Assembly (NCBI RefSeq): GCF_029227915.1
Contig: NC_079877.1
Coordinates: 3,348,001-3,412,000 of the forward strand
DNA from: Hydractinia symbiolongicarpus
Taxonomy: Eukaryota > Cnidaria > Hydrozoa > Anthoathecata > Hydractiniidae
DNA: 64,000 bases
Direction of reading: 5' to 3'
A model generated the notes under the pieces. That model was given only the letters and a program-made list of their open reading frames with translations, had not been told where the DNA came from and searched no databases. This document shows positions 29,881 through 39,110 of this stretch, in pieces. Numbering within the stretch: position 1 is the stretch's first letter; each line of letters starts with the position of its first letter. The position numbers were made by a program, and so were the translations under genes.

Positions 29881-30731
29881 GTATGTATAGGGGGAATGGT
29901 ATGTTTGGTAGGTATGGCATGCTTGGGAGGTGGTTTGATATCTGCCACATGATGGTATGCTCGGTATGGTTGGGGGGTGTAGTATGTATAGGTGTTTTGA
30001 TAGTATGCTTAGGGGGTGTAGTATGTATAGGTGTTTTGATAGTATGCTTAGGGGGTGTAGTATGTATAGGTATTTTGATAGTATGCCTGGGGGTGCAGCT
30101 GCCGCATGCCTAACAATAGGCTTGTTATTCACGTCAAGCTGGACCCCAACACTTACGTTAGCAGGTGCTATTAGGATGTTGTTATTATACTCCTCAATTT
30201 TGCCTATACGCAAGTTCATATCAGAGGGCAGCATGTATACGCTTGGCATAACCGTAAAGTTTACCGGAGTTTGGGCATATTGCAACACCTGAAATTTTGT
30301 GATGTCATGCCCTACATTCTCCTGACGTTGTACCATGGCCTCAAATTTTTGCAGTAAGATTTGCCTCGCCGTGTAGTTGTCGCCACCAGACGCGATTAAG
30401 GATGCCTTGGCCGCTGCCTGCGACCCCAGCAACAAAACTACATAGACGCGAATACTCTTGCTTAGCTTGGTCAAACCTTCTGATGTTAGGCCATGACTTG
30501 TGGGGATAATGAACTTAGCCTAATCACCAGCAGCTTGAGGCCACCATCTACCATAGGTCAATGACGACATGACTGCTTTGAACTTGTATAGACTATTAGG
30601 ATCTGCACCGTATTCACGACACACTTGTGCATATCCAGAGGTTAAGTAGGGATTTTTGTACTGAAAAAAACCGTCGTTATACCGCATGGGCACCTTCATT
30701 CTTGCCAGAATACGACGCATGTGGTAATAGA
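29878..30731 (-). pseudogene. TPPKH-repeat protein, truncated by element C (element A)
   Basis: The N-terminal part is missing because element C begins at 30,732, within the codons for YYHMRRILARMKVP. Open blocks from there include QVCREYGADPNSLYKFKAVMS, KSIRVYVVLLLGSQAA, GGDNYTARQILLQKFEAM and MPSVYMLPSDMNLRIGK. A TAG lies at 30,520-30,522 and the frame shifts near the repeat region. The Pro/His part contains three near-identical 39-bp repeats (29,966-30,089). Confidence 0.65.
29966..30089 (-). repeat. 39-bp x 3 tandem repeat coding for TPPKH units
   Basis: Three near-identical 39-bp copies. In the protein frame each encodes a 13-residue unit of the type TPPKHTIKTPIHT. Confidence 0.8.
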
Positions 30732-30970
30732 AGAGATTAGAATATGTTCGTTCTAGGACAGCGCACGCACACATTGGGAAATTCCCGAAGTCATCTGTTA
30801 TGAACCAACACAAAATAATATGAATATGCCAATAACCAACATATAATAATATATATCAGAAATACATGACGTCATCTGCCAATCACCAACAAATAATAAT
30901 ATTAAATGCCAATAACCAACACATAATAATATATACCAGAAATATATGACGTCATCAACGCATGCGCAAT
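30732..30970 (+). repeat. left TIR of element C
   Basis: Tip and inner CAACGCATGCGCAAT match the other TIRs. The middle is replaced by two copies of an ~80-bp AT-rich unit (30,826-30,876 and 30,906-30,957), each ending in a perfect CRE, TGACGTCA. No partner TIR is present at the right border. Confidence 0.8.
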
Positions 30971-31045
30971 ATCATATTTACTATATATGCTATTATACAG
31001 AATATGAGTACATAATTGCCAGTTACCCGAAGCCTTTAAAAATAA

Positions 31046-31171
31046 ATGACTGAGTATTGCAATGAATGCGGAATTGCTCTTGATCAATGTGATAGATGCA
31101 AGTGTGGAAGGAGGTTAATCATAAATGGAGGGAGCAATTTTAATGTTTTGTACAAAACATTAAAATTATGA
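31046..31171 (+). CDS. short zinc-ribbon-like protein (element C)
   Basis: 41 residues: MTEYCNECG then CDRCKCGRR, the first two Cys pairs of the zinc-ribbon gene at 15,703 and 42,391. The third pair (CWYC) is gone. The C-terminal codons lie within a perfect 32-bp palindrome (31,136-31,167), so the 3' part seems replaced by the hairpin. ATG start is preserved here, unlike in A and B. Confidence 0.5.
   Translation: MTEYCNECGIALDQCDRCKCGRRLIINGGSNFNVLYKTLKL
31136..31167. terminator. perfect 32-bp palindrome between convergent genes (element C)
   Basis: AATTTTAATGTTTTGT joined to its exact reverse complement, between the zinc-ribbon gene and the - strand membrane gene. Confidence 0.65.
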
Positions 31172-31188
31172 ATATTTAGGTGGATCAT

Positions 31189-31561
31189 CTAGGTAGTGCT
31201 TGCATATTGCGCAGATTGCAAGTTTTTTAATAATTCAGCCCTCGCCTCATCGCGGCCCCAACCCTACAGTGATCGCGATTCCTCCCATTGCTACCGCCAG
31301 AGGAACTCCTATCCCACTGAGCATGCTCCCTATCCCTACGCCTGAGGTGATCACGCTTATCGCTAATAGCCCGTGATCCATGTAGTGTATCCAAGTTCCA
31401 TGCATTCCAAATTTTTTAGCGAGTTTTTCACGTAGCTTAACTTCGTTTCGCAGAAACTGTTCTATTTCCTCTATTTTCTTCAATCGATACACATGCCCCT
31501 CATTTTCTTGATCTGGTACGCTCGGTGGTAGGCTCGGATAAAGCTTTGTAATATCTGTCAT
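31189..31561 (-). pseudogene. conserved membrane protein, internal deletion (element C)
   Basis: Open from ATG 31,561 for 104 residues: MTDITKLYPS, a charged helix (VYRLKKIEEIEQFLRNEVKL), KKFGMHGTWIHYMDHG, then a Gly-rich hydrophobic segment (GVGIGSMLSGIGVPLAV). It then jumps out of frame to the last residues (QYASTT, TAG 31,189), skipping the ~75-residue charged helix seen in A and B. Only one base separates its start from the stop of the penton-like gene, so these two genes form a tight - strand pair. Confidence 0.6.
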
Positions 31562-32210
31562 TTATTCTATGCGCAAGTGCATGGTTATACCCATGAATGA
31601 AACATTCTTATCGTGGTGATGCTCATCCGTCAGCATAAACTCTAGACGGTCTGTTGCACCTTTCAAAGGTAAGTACACGGGGTTATCAAAACTCCACGAT
31701 AACATGTCTACCCAAGCACCTACCTGCTTGGTCGGTAGGATGGCCATTATCCTGGATTTTTTACCATCCAGCAAGCAATCATCCTCATCTAACTGAGGGC
31801 AAACAAGCCTCAGTCGCTGGTATACGTCAGTCTTGTAGAATGAATCGTAGTCACCCTTTATATAGTATTTTTTACTGGGATTGTAGGGTAGACCCAAGAG
31901 CTCTTGCAGTTGTCGATGAATCACCACCGTGTACCCGTCATTGACACGGAGCCTGCAGAGTCCATTTTTCAGAACAAACAGCTTAATCTTATCCCCTGCC
32001 TGAATGTTGACGATACTCGCTAAATCCTCGATCTTGTACAACCCATTCATTATTTCAATTCGAATAATCGACTGATCAGATCCTACCTTACGGATGGTAA
32101 AATCGTTATTGCTGTAGAGATTCAACCTAGTAGGCCTAATGCTGATCCTGCCCTAGGTAGTCATCAAATTTTGTAGGCTTGTCAATATTCATTATGAATA
32201 ACTGTCGCAT
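31562..32210 (-). pseudogene. penton-like minor capsid protein (element C)
   Basis: Open for 187 residues (32,125-31,562) plus an N-terminal stretch from ATG 32,210 that is shifted by a small deletion near 32,140. It is beta-rich with few charged helices. NPVYLPLKGATDRLEFMLTD and the ending VSFMGITMHLRIE fit the C-terminal strand pattern of Polinton penton-type minor capsid proteins (a hydrophobic strand, a D-x turn, F-G-x-I-x-L-x-L). That is a family-pattern inference. The start is divergent from the TPPKH gene. Confidence 0.5.
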
Positions 32211-32226
32211 CTTTCTTTAAGAAAGA

Positions 32227-33354
32227 ATGAATATTTACTCGTGCAACCCACTGGCAAAGTATGCCTCTACTCATGGCAGGTATTTGGAACGGCTTAAAGG
32301 CTCGGATCTCATAGTGCAGGATATAGTAATAGACACGAAGGGGTCCTCATTCAAAGTAAAATTCCCTGATATTTTCGTATTCTACGTGTTCCATAGTAAC
32401 CTCCCGGTTGATAAATGGAGGACTAATCCATTTAACATTTGGTCTACGCAATTGAATTTTGCGGTATTTTGCGCTACATCGGCTTGTGGGATATCAATGC
32501 AGCACTTTAATTCTCCTTTACCGCTCGTGCGCGCCGTTTACCGATTCCATATATACTTCCAAATTCGGAAGATCCTCGAAGAGCTTGAGGTATTGTTGCC
32601 TAACTCTTCCCGCTTTAATCTTTTGAATAACCCCTTCAATAATCAAAAGCTTCAAGCATTGGCACGTGAATTTGGAGTATCTGGTAGTGAGCAAGAATGG
32701 AAAAATGAGAGTATTTTCAGTTTGTGGCAAGCCAAACGTAAAGATTTTCCTGGCAGTGGGCGTTCATATTTTAATGAAAATTCATGGAGTAGGTGGATAA
32801 TTGAAAATAGTCAGGGTCTTACACGTATTGGCATTGAAAAGTTATCGCAAAGTGTACGATGCTACGCGTATTTGATTTTGGAGTCCCAAGGCAATGCGCG
32901 ATCAGGAATTATCGGTAATCAAGGCAGTTATATCGATGCCTAACGGCTTTACTTGACGACCTTTGAACAGCTGGTGATTAGACCTACAAATACAGGTAGA
33001 GAGATTAGTGAATTCGAGAACGTACTCAAATATGCACGAAGCAAGGTCGACTAAATTGTTGCCCATGACGTCTACATCACCCCAAGCGATATGTCACTGA
33101 GGATTGGAAATGTGGCTGGATTTAACAACAAGATCCTGATCAGTCAGGACCATTCCAAGATTGGTATCAATCCCATTATTAACGCTCCGCATGCTGTTGT
33201 ACCAAGGAAGCAGGTACATAATATACCAAAAGTACATGATATACCCCTCGATCCACCATCCTCCAAGGAAGCTGCTGTTCATGAAGAAACTAAGGCTACT
33301 ATTATCACTGTGAGGATATTGCTAAATACCACCTATATATGGATGAAACATTAA
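32227..33354 (+). pseudogene. TPPKH-type structural protein, two stops (element C)
   Basis: Single frame from ATG 32,227 to TAA 33,354, broken only by TAA at 32,941 and TAA near 33,052. It keeps the N-terminal region lost elsewhere (MNIYSCNPLAKYAS; FNIWSTQLNFAVFCATSACG; RAVYRFHIYFQIRKIL), SQSVRCYAYLILESQG and VYITPSDMSLRIGNVAG. The Pro-rich linker is short and lacks TPPKH repeats (IPLDPPSSKEAA). It ends with a hydrophobic tail (IITVRILLNTTYIWMKH). Function unknown. Confidence 0.65.
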
Positions 33355-33393
33355 TATTGTCATCTGGTAAGTTAGGTGGTTTACCAGAATAAT

Positions 33394-34647
33394 CTACGAT
33401 CTCTTCCCACTTCTTCTGTTTCCTGCATAAGCCACCACGATACCTACAGCACCTGCTATGGCCATGTACAAGTTCCTCGCCATAAATTCCACGACTTTAG
33501 CGGCTACCCGGAAGAATAATGATACGATCGTACCAATTATCCCCGGCAGAGCAGCACCTGCCTTCCCTGCTAGATATTTAAGGAATTTTCCGAGCCTTTC
33601 CAGCTGCTTTTGCACGAAACCTTTGGTACCGCCACTACCTCCACCTGCTGCTGCCCCACTACCTCCTGTGAGTGCTAGGACCAAGGTGGATATAAGCAGA
33701 CCAACAGCTGATACGATACTAGCGATAGTGATCCCCTGCTCTTTGAAGAGAATGGTCAGCTTCTCCCTTAGCGATGTGTCGTCCTCAGCTATCTTCATGA
33801 GTGTATCTTTAATCGCCTTGAGCTTGGTATTGATTCCAGAGAGACCATGTTCTTCTATTATCGCCTTTCGATAATCTTTTAGCTTTTCCCGATCTTCTTT
33901 AGCCTTATCGAGGTCCTTATCCCAAATTTTTTTTTGATCCTCTGATACGTCGGACCCAGCCTTTTTCGCATCAAGCCTCTTGATCTTGTCCTCTGCCTTT
34001 GAAAGCTCGCCATCGTAGTAGATCATTTTACTTTTCACGTTATTCAAGTCGTCTTGGAGCGTTTTAACAAAGAGATGAAGCTTCCGTCTTTCGCGTTCAT
34101 CGAAGGCTTCGGTAAAGGAAGTATCCTCCATAAGGCTCTTCGTTTCATCTATTATATTATCGAGCAGCGGCAACATCTCGATGTCTCCGGGGTTGGCCTC
34201 GATGGTATCAATATTATTAAAGAGGTTTTGAGCCGCTGCTTTACTACCCTTATGTGGTGTAATATAGTCGGCAAAACCTAAGGCACGCAATCGTCCCACG
34301 CCTAGATCCCTCACTATCGCGGAAGCTTTTCTAATTTCACCATTTTGTTTCGTGAGCTCTACACCATCGTAGGTAAGCTTATTACCATCCATTTCAAAGC
34401 CATCATAATGTCTCGCGAGTGGTTGGCCGAGCTTCTCACCAATGGCTTCGTAAAGGCTATCAACCTTTGATGTTAGTAGTTCATGCCTTGCAGTTGTGTA
34501 AGTGAGGCCACCTCGTGAAGGTGTTGAGAATGTAGTGGGAATATCCTCAGGCCTAAGAATTTCACTCTCGGTGCTGAACTCCTCAGGTTCGTCTTCTATA
34601 TCTTCCTCCGGCGTAAAATCTGGTTCATATGTTGGATTTATAGGTAT
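33394..34647 (-). CDS. hydrophobic coiled-coil Polinton protein, 417 codons, ATA start (element C)
   Basis: One uninterrupted frame. Layout: acidic Pro-rich N-terminus (residues 1-45), a folded part, a long Lys/Glu/Asp-rich coiled coil (about 190-290), then hydrophobic segments around FKEQGITIASIVSAVGLL and ERLGKFLKYLAGKAGAALPG to AIAGAVGIVVAYAG, and a basic end (NRRSGKRS). The element B homologue begins ATG CCA ACT AAC CCA; here the same codon is ATA (34,645-34,647), and the first in-frame ATG is at 34,392. It may be translated from that ATG or be dead. The amphipathic C-terminus would suit a membrane-active virion protein, which is a guess. Confidence 0.6.
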   Translation of the reverse strand: MPINPTYEPDFTPEEDIEDEPEEFSTESEILRPEDIPTTFSTPSRGGLTYTTARHELLTSKVDSLYEAIGEKLGQPLARHYDGFEMDGNKLTYDGVELTKQNGEIRKASAIVRDLGVGRLRALGFADYITPHKGSKAAAQNLFNNIDTIEANPGDIEMLPLLDNIIDETKSLMEDTSFTEAFDERERRKLHLFVKTLQDDLNNVKSKMIYYDGELSKAEDKIKRLDAKKAGSDVSEDQKKIWDKDLDKAKEDREKLKDYRKAIIEEHGLSGINTKLKAIKDTLMKIAEDDTSLREKLTILFKEQGITIASIVSAVGLLISTLVLALTGGSGAAAGGGSGGTKGFVQKQLERLGKFLKYLAGKAGAALPGIIGTIVSLFFRVAAKVVEFMARNLYMAIAGAVGIVVAYAGNRRSGKRS

Positions 34648-34679
34648 TTATTTCAACCCATGTACCTGTATAAATAAAG

Positions 34680-35615
34680 ATGTCTTTTGGAACAAAATTA
34701 GATCCTAACAAAGAGATCAAGACGATGCTCGGTATGAAAGGCAAACGCCAAAGGGTGAAGATCAGCCATATGCCAAGCACAATTAACCAGAATGAAGATT
34801 TCTACGTTGATATTCCTAATTTAGGAAAAAGTGATGTGATTTTCCCCGGCTCAATCAAGTTGCTTTTTGACTTGGAATTGACTGGTACAAACACCAAACG
34901 TACCATCGTTAGCAATATCGGTAAGGCTCTGGTTCAAAACCTTCGCATAAGCCTTAACGGCCATGAAGTGCAAAATATCTCTGACTACAACACCTTGGCA
35001 GTATATCGGGATCTATGGATCCCAAAGTATGACCGAGAGAACAACCTAAAGCCAGCGATCACGTAGGAAATGACGAGGAAAAGGCGATCGTGGCAGCGTA
35101 TGGAAATACTTTTGCTATCCCTATTGGCAAAATGTTCGAACTCACTAGAGACTTACCCTTCTATCAAGCAGGCTTACACGACAGATTGCAGTTCGTACTG
35201 CACTTCGCACAGCACAGCGATATAATTAAAGATGCTGGTACAGCAGCATCTGGAAGCACAGCGGCAAAGGCCGCGGATTCCTCCTACAAGATCAGCAATA
35301 TCTGCCTTGAATTTGACAAGGTGGTCAATGAAGACCTGGCCTCTGCGATGATGTCTCGATATAGCCGTTTAGCCATGCCGTATGAAAGGATCCTCCGCAG
35401 TAAAGTAGTGACCATAAAAAAGGCCGACACCTCCTACAACCTCTAGATCGACACTCCTGCCAAGTCTCTGAAAGGCGTCCTACTGTTGTTTGTAGACCCG
35501 GGGAAAGTGAAAGCCTATAGCGGGGTCAACGAGGTCTTCTATAACCCAAAGATCGAGAAAATTAGCATCACTATTGAAGGTGAGCCTACGGAACTGTATA
35601 GTCACACCATGCTCC
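34680..35615 (+). pseudogene. hexon-like major capsid protein, fused to integrase tail (element C)
   Basis: Starts MSFGTKLDPNKE at 34,680, 32 bp from the divergent hydrophobic gene. Open to RENNLK near 35,050, where a deletion removes about 20 codons and shifts the frame; then open to 35,446, where TAG sits at a position that is Gln in the element B copy. Homology continues through LLLFVDPGKVKAYSG and stops near 35,615, where the capsid C-terminus is replaced by integrase coding sequence. Confidence 0.75.
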
Positions 35616-35780
35616 CATGCGTGGTGGAGCAAGAAAACATATAGACTCGACCATATAATGACAGGTATGAGGTTGTTATACTATTTGGCAGATGGACCTG
35701 ATCGAAGTTTTGTGGCGGAAGAATTAATGTTGATTCCAGAGGATGTTGAAATACCTCCGGAGCATGTGAAAGAATGGTAA
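35616..35780 (+). pseudogene. integrase C-terminal fragment (element C)
   Basis: WSKKTYRLDHIMTG, LLYYLADGPDRSF and PEDVEIPPEHVKEW match the integrase end at 26,394-26,550. The rest of the gene, the small membrane gene and the hexon C-terminus are missing, which indicates one deletion between hexon and integrase. Confidence 0.8.
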
Positions 35781-35797
35781 ATTTCTCGATTTTTTTT

Positions 35798-35817
35798 TGT
35801 GTGTTATGAACACACAA
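35798..35817. terminator. perfect hairpin between convergent integrase and BRO-like genes (element C)
   Basis: TTGTGTGTT-at-GAACACACAA type stem just after a T-run, between two 3' ends. Its sequence is unrelated to that of the equivalent element A hairpin. Confidence 0.6.
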
Positions 35818-35829
35818 GACCACGCGTCT

Positions 35830-36586
35830 CTAATCTTCTAATGCCGGATCACCAAGGTCATACAAATCATCGCGGGTAAGATCAATCAACCTAAAATGGC
35901 ATATGTATCGCTCCATATGTCCTTCCTCTTCGAACCTATTAAACGCGTGCATCCCATTTGCATTATCTATAACAACCATTTCTTCAGACTCAGGATATTG
36001 AAGCCTGATCCATCGTCTTTTCTTTAAAATACCACGTCTTTAAACGCGTGCGCAGTAATACGGAAGATGGTGATACTTATCGTTTTCCGGTGTTGTATGT
36101 TTGCGAAAAATCATAATAGCATTATCCTTGCCCGCATCATTGGCATATGGTACGTATCTCTGACGGAGTCCCACAGTTTCCAATGTTCGTAGATCGAGCT
36201 GCTTCTCTCTTTCTTGAAGATCATCGTTAAGCATCGCCATAGCCATATCCCTCTCCTCAATGGCCTCCTCTAATTTTTCAATACCTTTTAGCGCCAAATA
36301 TTTCATGACCTCAATAGCCCTTGGTTTTCTTGAACGCGCACAAATCTCAAGAGCAGCATTCAATGTCATGAAGGTATCATAAGGATTTTTAGTTTTTCCA
36401 AGGGGTTTCAACCAACCCTATATCATTACGTGAAATGATTGGAATATCTCGATATGACTCTGCAATATTAGCAATACCCAAGAACCTTCCCAAATCAGAA
36501 CGCTTGAACATGGGTTTACCTTGATCATCGAATAGAATTTCAATAGCTCCAGCAGGTAATGTGTTAAATTCAACAAGACAAGACAT
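35830..36586 (-). pseudogene. BRO/MSV199-like protein (element C)
   Basis: ATG 36,586: MSCLVEFNTLPAGAIEILFDDQ then PMFKRSDLGRFLGIANIAESY, the N-terminal BRO/MSV199-like core. A frameshift near 36,410 is followed by 123 open residues with ARSRKPRAIEVMKYLAL and a strong coiled coil (EKLEEAIEERDMAMAML), up to YLPYYCARV. A TAA near 36,040 interrupts at a Gln position, then the C-terminal block continues to LGDPALED (TAG 35,830). Better preserved than the element A copy at its N-terminus. Confidence 0.6.
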
Positions 36587-36589
36587 TTT

Positions 36590-36805
36590 TTATTTAATAT
36601 GACATAGCCCAACCAGGGTGATCATTAGGACAGATATGAAAAAATACTTATTATTCCTTTCCCTTTCTAATGCATCACGAAGCTCTTCGTCAAGAGCCTC
36701 CAATTGAGATTCAAGGTAGGGTATCCGATCCATTTCTTGGTGGCAGGCAGCCAGCTGATTTTCCAATTCCCACTTTTCCTCATGTAATCTGTTGATTGAA
36801 GTCAT
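36590..36805 (-). CDS. 71-aa coiled-coil protein with C-terminal TM (element C)
   Basis: Intact. Residues about 5-50 are a coiled coil (RLHEEKWELENQLAACHQ; LESQLEALDEELRDALERE), followed by one TM helix (YFFISVLMITLVGLCHI), a tail-anchor layout. It sits between the ATPase and the BRO-like gene, 3 bp before the latter. I see no counterpart in element A between 25,419 and 25,476. Function unknown. Confidence 0.6.
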   Translation of the reverse strand: MTSINRLHEEKWELENQLAACHQEMDRIPYLESQLEALDEELRDALERERNNKYFFISVLMITLVGLCHIK

Positions 36806-36858
36806 TTATTTTTAGTTGAAAGTCAAGGCTACAAATTTCAAGTGTATGTACACCCACG

Positions 36859-37467
36859 TCACTCCAAAATTTTCCAAGTCCGAGGGTGCTCAAGCCTGAT
36901 CCAGAGACAGGCATGTTTGGATTTTTTCAAGCTGTTCTTAATCAATTCCCAATCCTCTATAAGATTCGTTTCTTTATCAATAATTTTCATATCAGAGCGC
37001 TCCGAGGGATACCACATGAACAACTGCTTTTTCTGTCGGCGGAGATTCTTGGGTAGGGCAGTATAAGACTGCGTTAGCAGCCAGAGACTGTGCTTTCGAT
37101 GTCTCCCGCTGATAGCTAACTCGAGCAAGGGTTGACGCTTCTTATCCATACTCTCGTCGGCTGTCATATCATCTATAATGAATAGGCTTTCCTCACCTGC
37201 TAAAAGCCTCGATAGTTGTTCTATCCAGTAAAAGAGTTGATCTCTTGGATCAATAAGGAATACATATGGATCTCTCCAAAGTGAAGATCTTTCCAAGTAA
37301 GTCTTGTTCCAGCGAATGGTGGGGCAGAGTATCATTATATTGTGAAAATGACCCTTGTACTCATTTTCTAAAAGATCGAGGACACGTTGGGTCTTGCCGC
37401 AGCTCGTCGGTCTGGTAAAAATTGTAGTGCATGGATCTTTAACAACATTCATGTTTGTTATTACCAA
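36859..37467 (-). CDS. FtsK/A32-type DNA-packaging ATPase (element C)
   Basis: 202 residues, a little short for the family. Walker A reads TRPTSCGKTQ (about residues 18-27); the leading Gly of G-x4-GKT is Arg, a single-base change, so ATP binding is doubtful although the frame is open. Walker B is SLFIIDDM, followed by a sensor-like LWLLTQSY. The end RTWKILE matches the element A copy. It would drive packaging of the element's DNA into capsids. It is followed by the 71-aa gene and preceded by the 80-aa gene, as in element A apart from the missing zinc genes. Confidence 0.8.
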   Translation of the reverse strand: MVITNMNVVKDPCTTIFTRPTSCGKTQRVLDLLENEYKGHFHNIMILCPTIRWNKTYLERSSLWRDPYVFLIDPRDQLFYWIEQLSRLLAGEESLFIIDDMTADESMDKKRQPLLELAISGRHRKHSLWLLTQSYTALPKNLRRQKKQLFMWYPSERSDMKIIDKETNLIEDWELIKNSLKKSKHACLWIRLEHPRTWKILE

Positions 37468-37485
37468 ATATGAACCTGTGGGCGC

Positions 37486-37717
37486 TTACTTAGGTGGCAT
37501 CATCGAACGCTTATACCAGCCTTGTTTTATTGCGTAATCGTCAAATAAGATCGCACCCAGCGAGCTTAAGCCCATCCTCCAGATCCATCTTCGCACCTGG
37601 TCGAGAAACGCCTACTGCTTTTTTGGCACCCAGCGCCAAGACGGTTGTATATGAAACTGGTCTGACAGACTCTCATAGGCTATCAACAACTTCCTTCTGA
37701 TATTCTTTGCCGCTCAT
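37486..37717 (-). pseudogene. ~80-aa conserved protein, broken (element C)
   Basis: ATG 37,717, overlapping the end of the preceding gene region. Blocks: a TGA after VVDSL, then GAKKAVGVSRPGAKMDLEDG, and in another frame FDDYAIKQGWYKRS to TAA 37,486. Homologue of 23,598-23,867. Confidence 0.55.
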
Positions 37718-37729
37718 TTATATTATACC

Positions 37730-38077
37730 CTATCGCATGTGAAAAATGTCAATCTCGTGGCTGATTGGAGGTTTTTGTTGAACCGCTGGTGCAATCTGCT
37801 GGGTACTCGCGGATTTTTTACGAGTAAAATATATCACACCCCCGATACGTGCGATCGCGAGTAGGCTTCCACCAATGTATATTCCACTACCTATGGACTT
37901 GGAGGGACATGTTGCAGGAACCTGACTCTCTTGGGAAGTACTTTTACCCATGTTCTTTTTCAAGTCAATCTTATTCCTGCAATTCCACTCAGCAAGTCTC
38001 TTACCAGCAGCAACACGACCTTCATTTTTCTTGGTGATTACTTGATTAGGTTCTTCACTAATTTCTTTATAAACCAT
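37730..38077 (-). CDS. 115-aa single-TM basic protein (element C)
   Basis: Intact from ATG 38,077. A basic N-terminal half (VITKKNEGRVAAGKRLAEW) precedes one TM helix (SGIYIGGSLLAIARIGGVIYF) followed by RKK, consistent with a type of inner-facing basic tail, and a Gln/Pro-rich end. It corresponds to 23,259-23,597 in element A. Function unknown. Confidence 0.6.
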   Translation of the reverse strand: MVYKEISEEPNQVITKKNEGRVAAGKRLAEWNCRNKIDLKKNMGKSTSQESQVPATCPSKSIGSGIYIGGSLLAIARIGGVIYFTRKKSASTQQIAPAVQQKPPISHEIDIFHMR

Positions 38078-38098
38078 AGGGCTTATAAAATCACTTTC

Positions 38099-38537
38099 CT
38101 AACCACGAGGGACCTGTGGCAACCCATACAAATCTGATGGAAGACAGCAGCCATGATCCACGTACTGGCATAGTGTAATCTCATATTCATCATCGTCACC
38201 ATTAAACCGGATTGCTATTTTATAGTCTGAATTATCAAATGAGATAACCTCTGGATTAGAATTTTGCACCTTGGTGCGTGATATGATTTGACCCAGTTTG
38301 GGAATAACATGTTTCAATGTAAAATACACGCTGGCCATACACTCGCCATCGCTGGGGTCAATAGTAACGTCTCCAATATCCACATCCGAAATGCTCAACC
38401 CAATGCCTAGGATGTGGGAAGATGTGTCTATATACATTTGCCGTAGTCGGGTTTAAACATTTCCTCTTATGTCTCCAAGTTCCGGGGGGTGGAATGACAA
38501 TCTCTTCGAAAAGCCTTGTTTCCAATTCGTCAAACAT
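38099..38537 (-). pseudogene. conserved-position ~145-aa protein, one frameshift (element C)
   Basis: ATG 38,537 overlaps the previous gene's stop. MFDELETRLFEEIVIPPPGTW is followed by a shift near 38,437, after which 112 residues are open: HILGIGLSISDVDIGDVTID, an acidic FNGDDDEYEIT stretch and DHGCCLPSDLYGLPQV. It is beta-rich and not recognised. Element A has no such gene between its equivalents (23,243/23,259), so it was gained in C or lost in A. Confidence 0.45.
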
Positions 38538-39108
38538 TCTTTTCTTTCTCTACTTCTTCCTTTTCATCAATGGACTGTGAAAGTTTTGTGTGATTAATCG
38601 TATGCGCAACCACCAACAGCGGCGCTAAGAATTTTCCGAACGCTGTATAGACGAGGATACCTAAATCAGCCATACTTTCGTGAATTATGGGGTCATTTTT
38701 AATACCTCTCCTCAAACCTTCAAGGCTATCGAGGGTTACCACGTTGCCTATAGCCTTCGTGTATAAGCTAATAGTGTGACACGAAAGAGCTCTGGCAGTA
38801 TTCTGCCCTTTTTCCACCAACTCACGTTCAGTAAAATCATTGTAAATTTTTTCGATAACCTCAGGTGATGCTTTGTCCAGGAATGGCTTAGTACATTTTT
38901 TCGGCAAAAGATGTGGCTTCGATTTACGAGCATTTTTGAGAATCTGACACTTATCTATGGGTAGCTCAGGCGGTTCTGGTGTATCTATAACATCGTCAAA
39001 TATTTCTGCTAATGAAGACATTCTATTTATTATAAGGCGGCATCTATAGATGAATGTAAGTATCAATATATACAGAAGAATTATCGCGATTAATAGCAAT
39101 AACTCCAT
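38530..39108 (-). CDS. 192-aa N-terminally anchored membrane protein (element C)
   Basis: Intact. Residues 2-22 are a hydrophobic anchor (ELLLLIAIILLYILILTFIY) followed by basic residues. A second conserved region contains KPHLLPKKCTKPFLDKASPE and DPIIHESMADLGILVYTAFG, and the charged tail is EKEEVEKEKNV. It begins 3 bp after PolB's stop and overlaps the next gene by 8 bp, an operon-like compactness. Homologue 22,704-23,243. Function unknown. Confidence 0.65.
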   Translation of the reverse strand: MELLLLIAIILLYILILTFIYRCRLIINRMSSLAEIFDDVIDTPEPPELPIDKCQILKNARKSKPHLLPKKCTKPFLDKASPEVIEKIYNDFTERELVEKGQNTARALSCHTISLYTKAIGNVVTLDSLEGLRRGIKNDPIIHESMADLGILVYTAFGKFLAPLLVVAHTINHTKLSQSIDEKEEVEKEKNV

Positions 39109-39110
39109 TT

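Noticed and set aside
29790-30292. + strand frames rich in Gly/Val/Met over 29,790-30,292
   Set aside because: They are antisense to the TPPKH repeat of element A.
20498-36042. Stop codons at Gln positions, suggesting a recoded genetic code
   Set aside because: Some stops are at Gln sites (about 21,540; 35,446; 36,040), but others replace Gly, Trp, Arg, Glu, Tyr and Leu and all three stop types occur together with frameshifts. Ordinary decay explains this.
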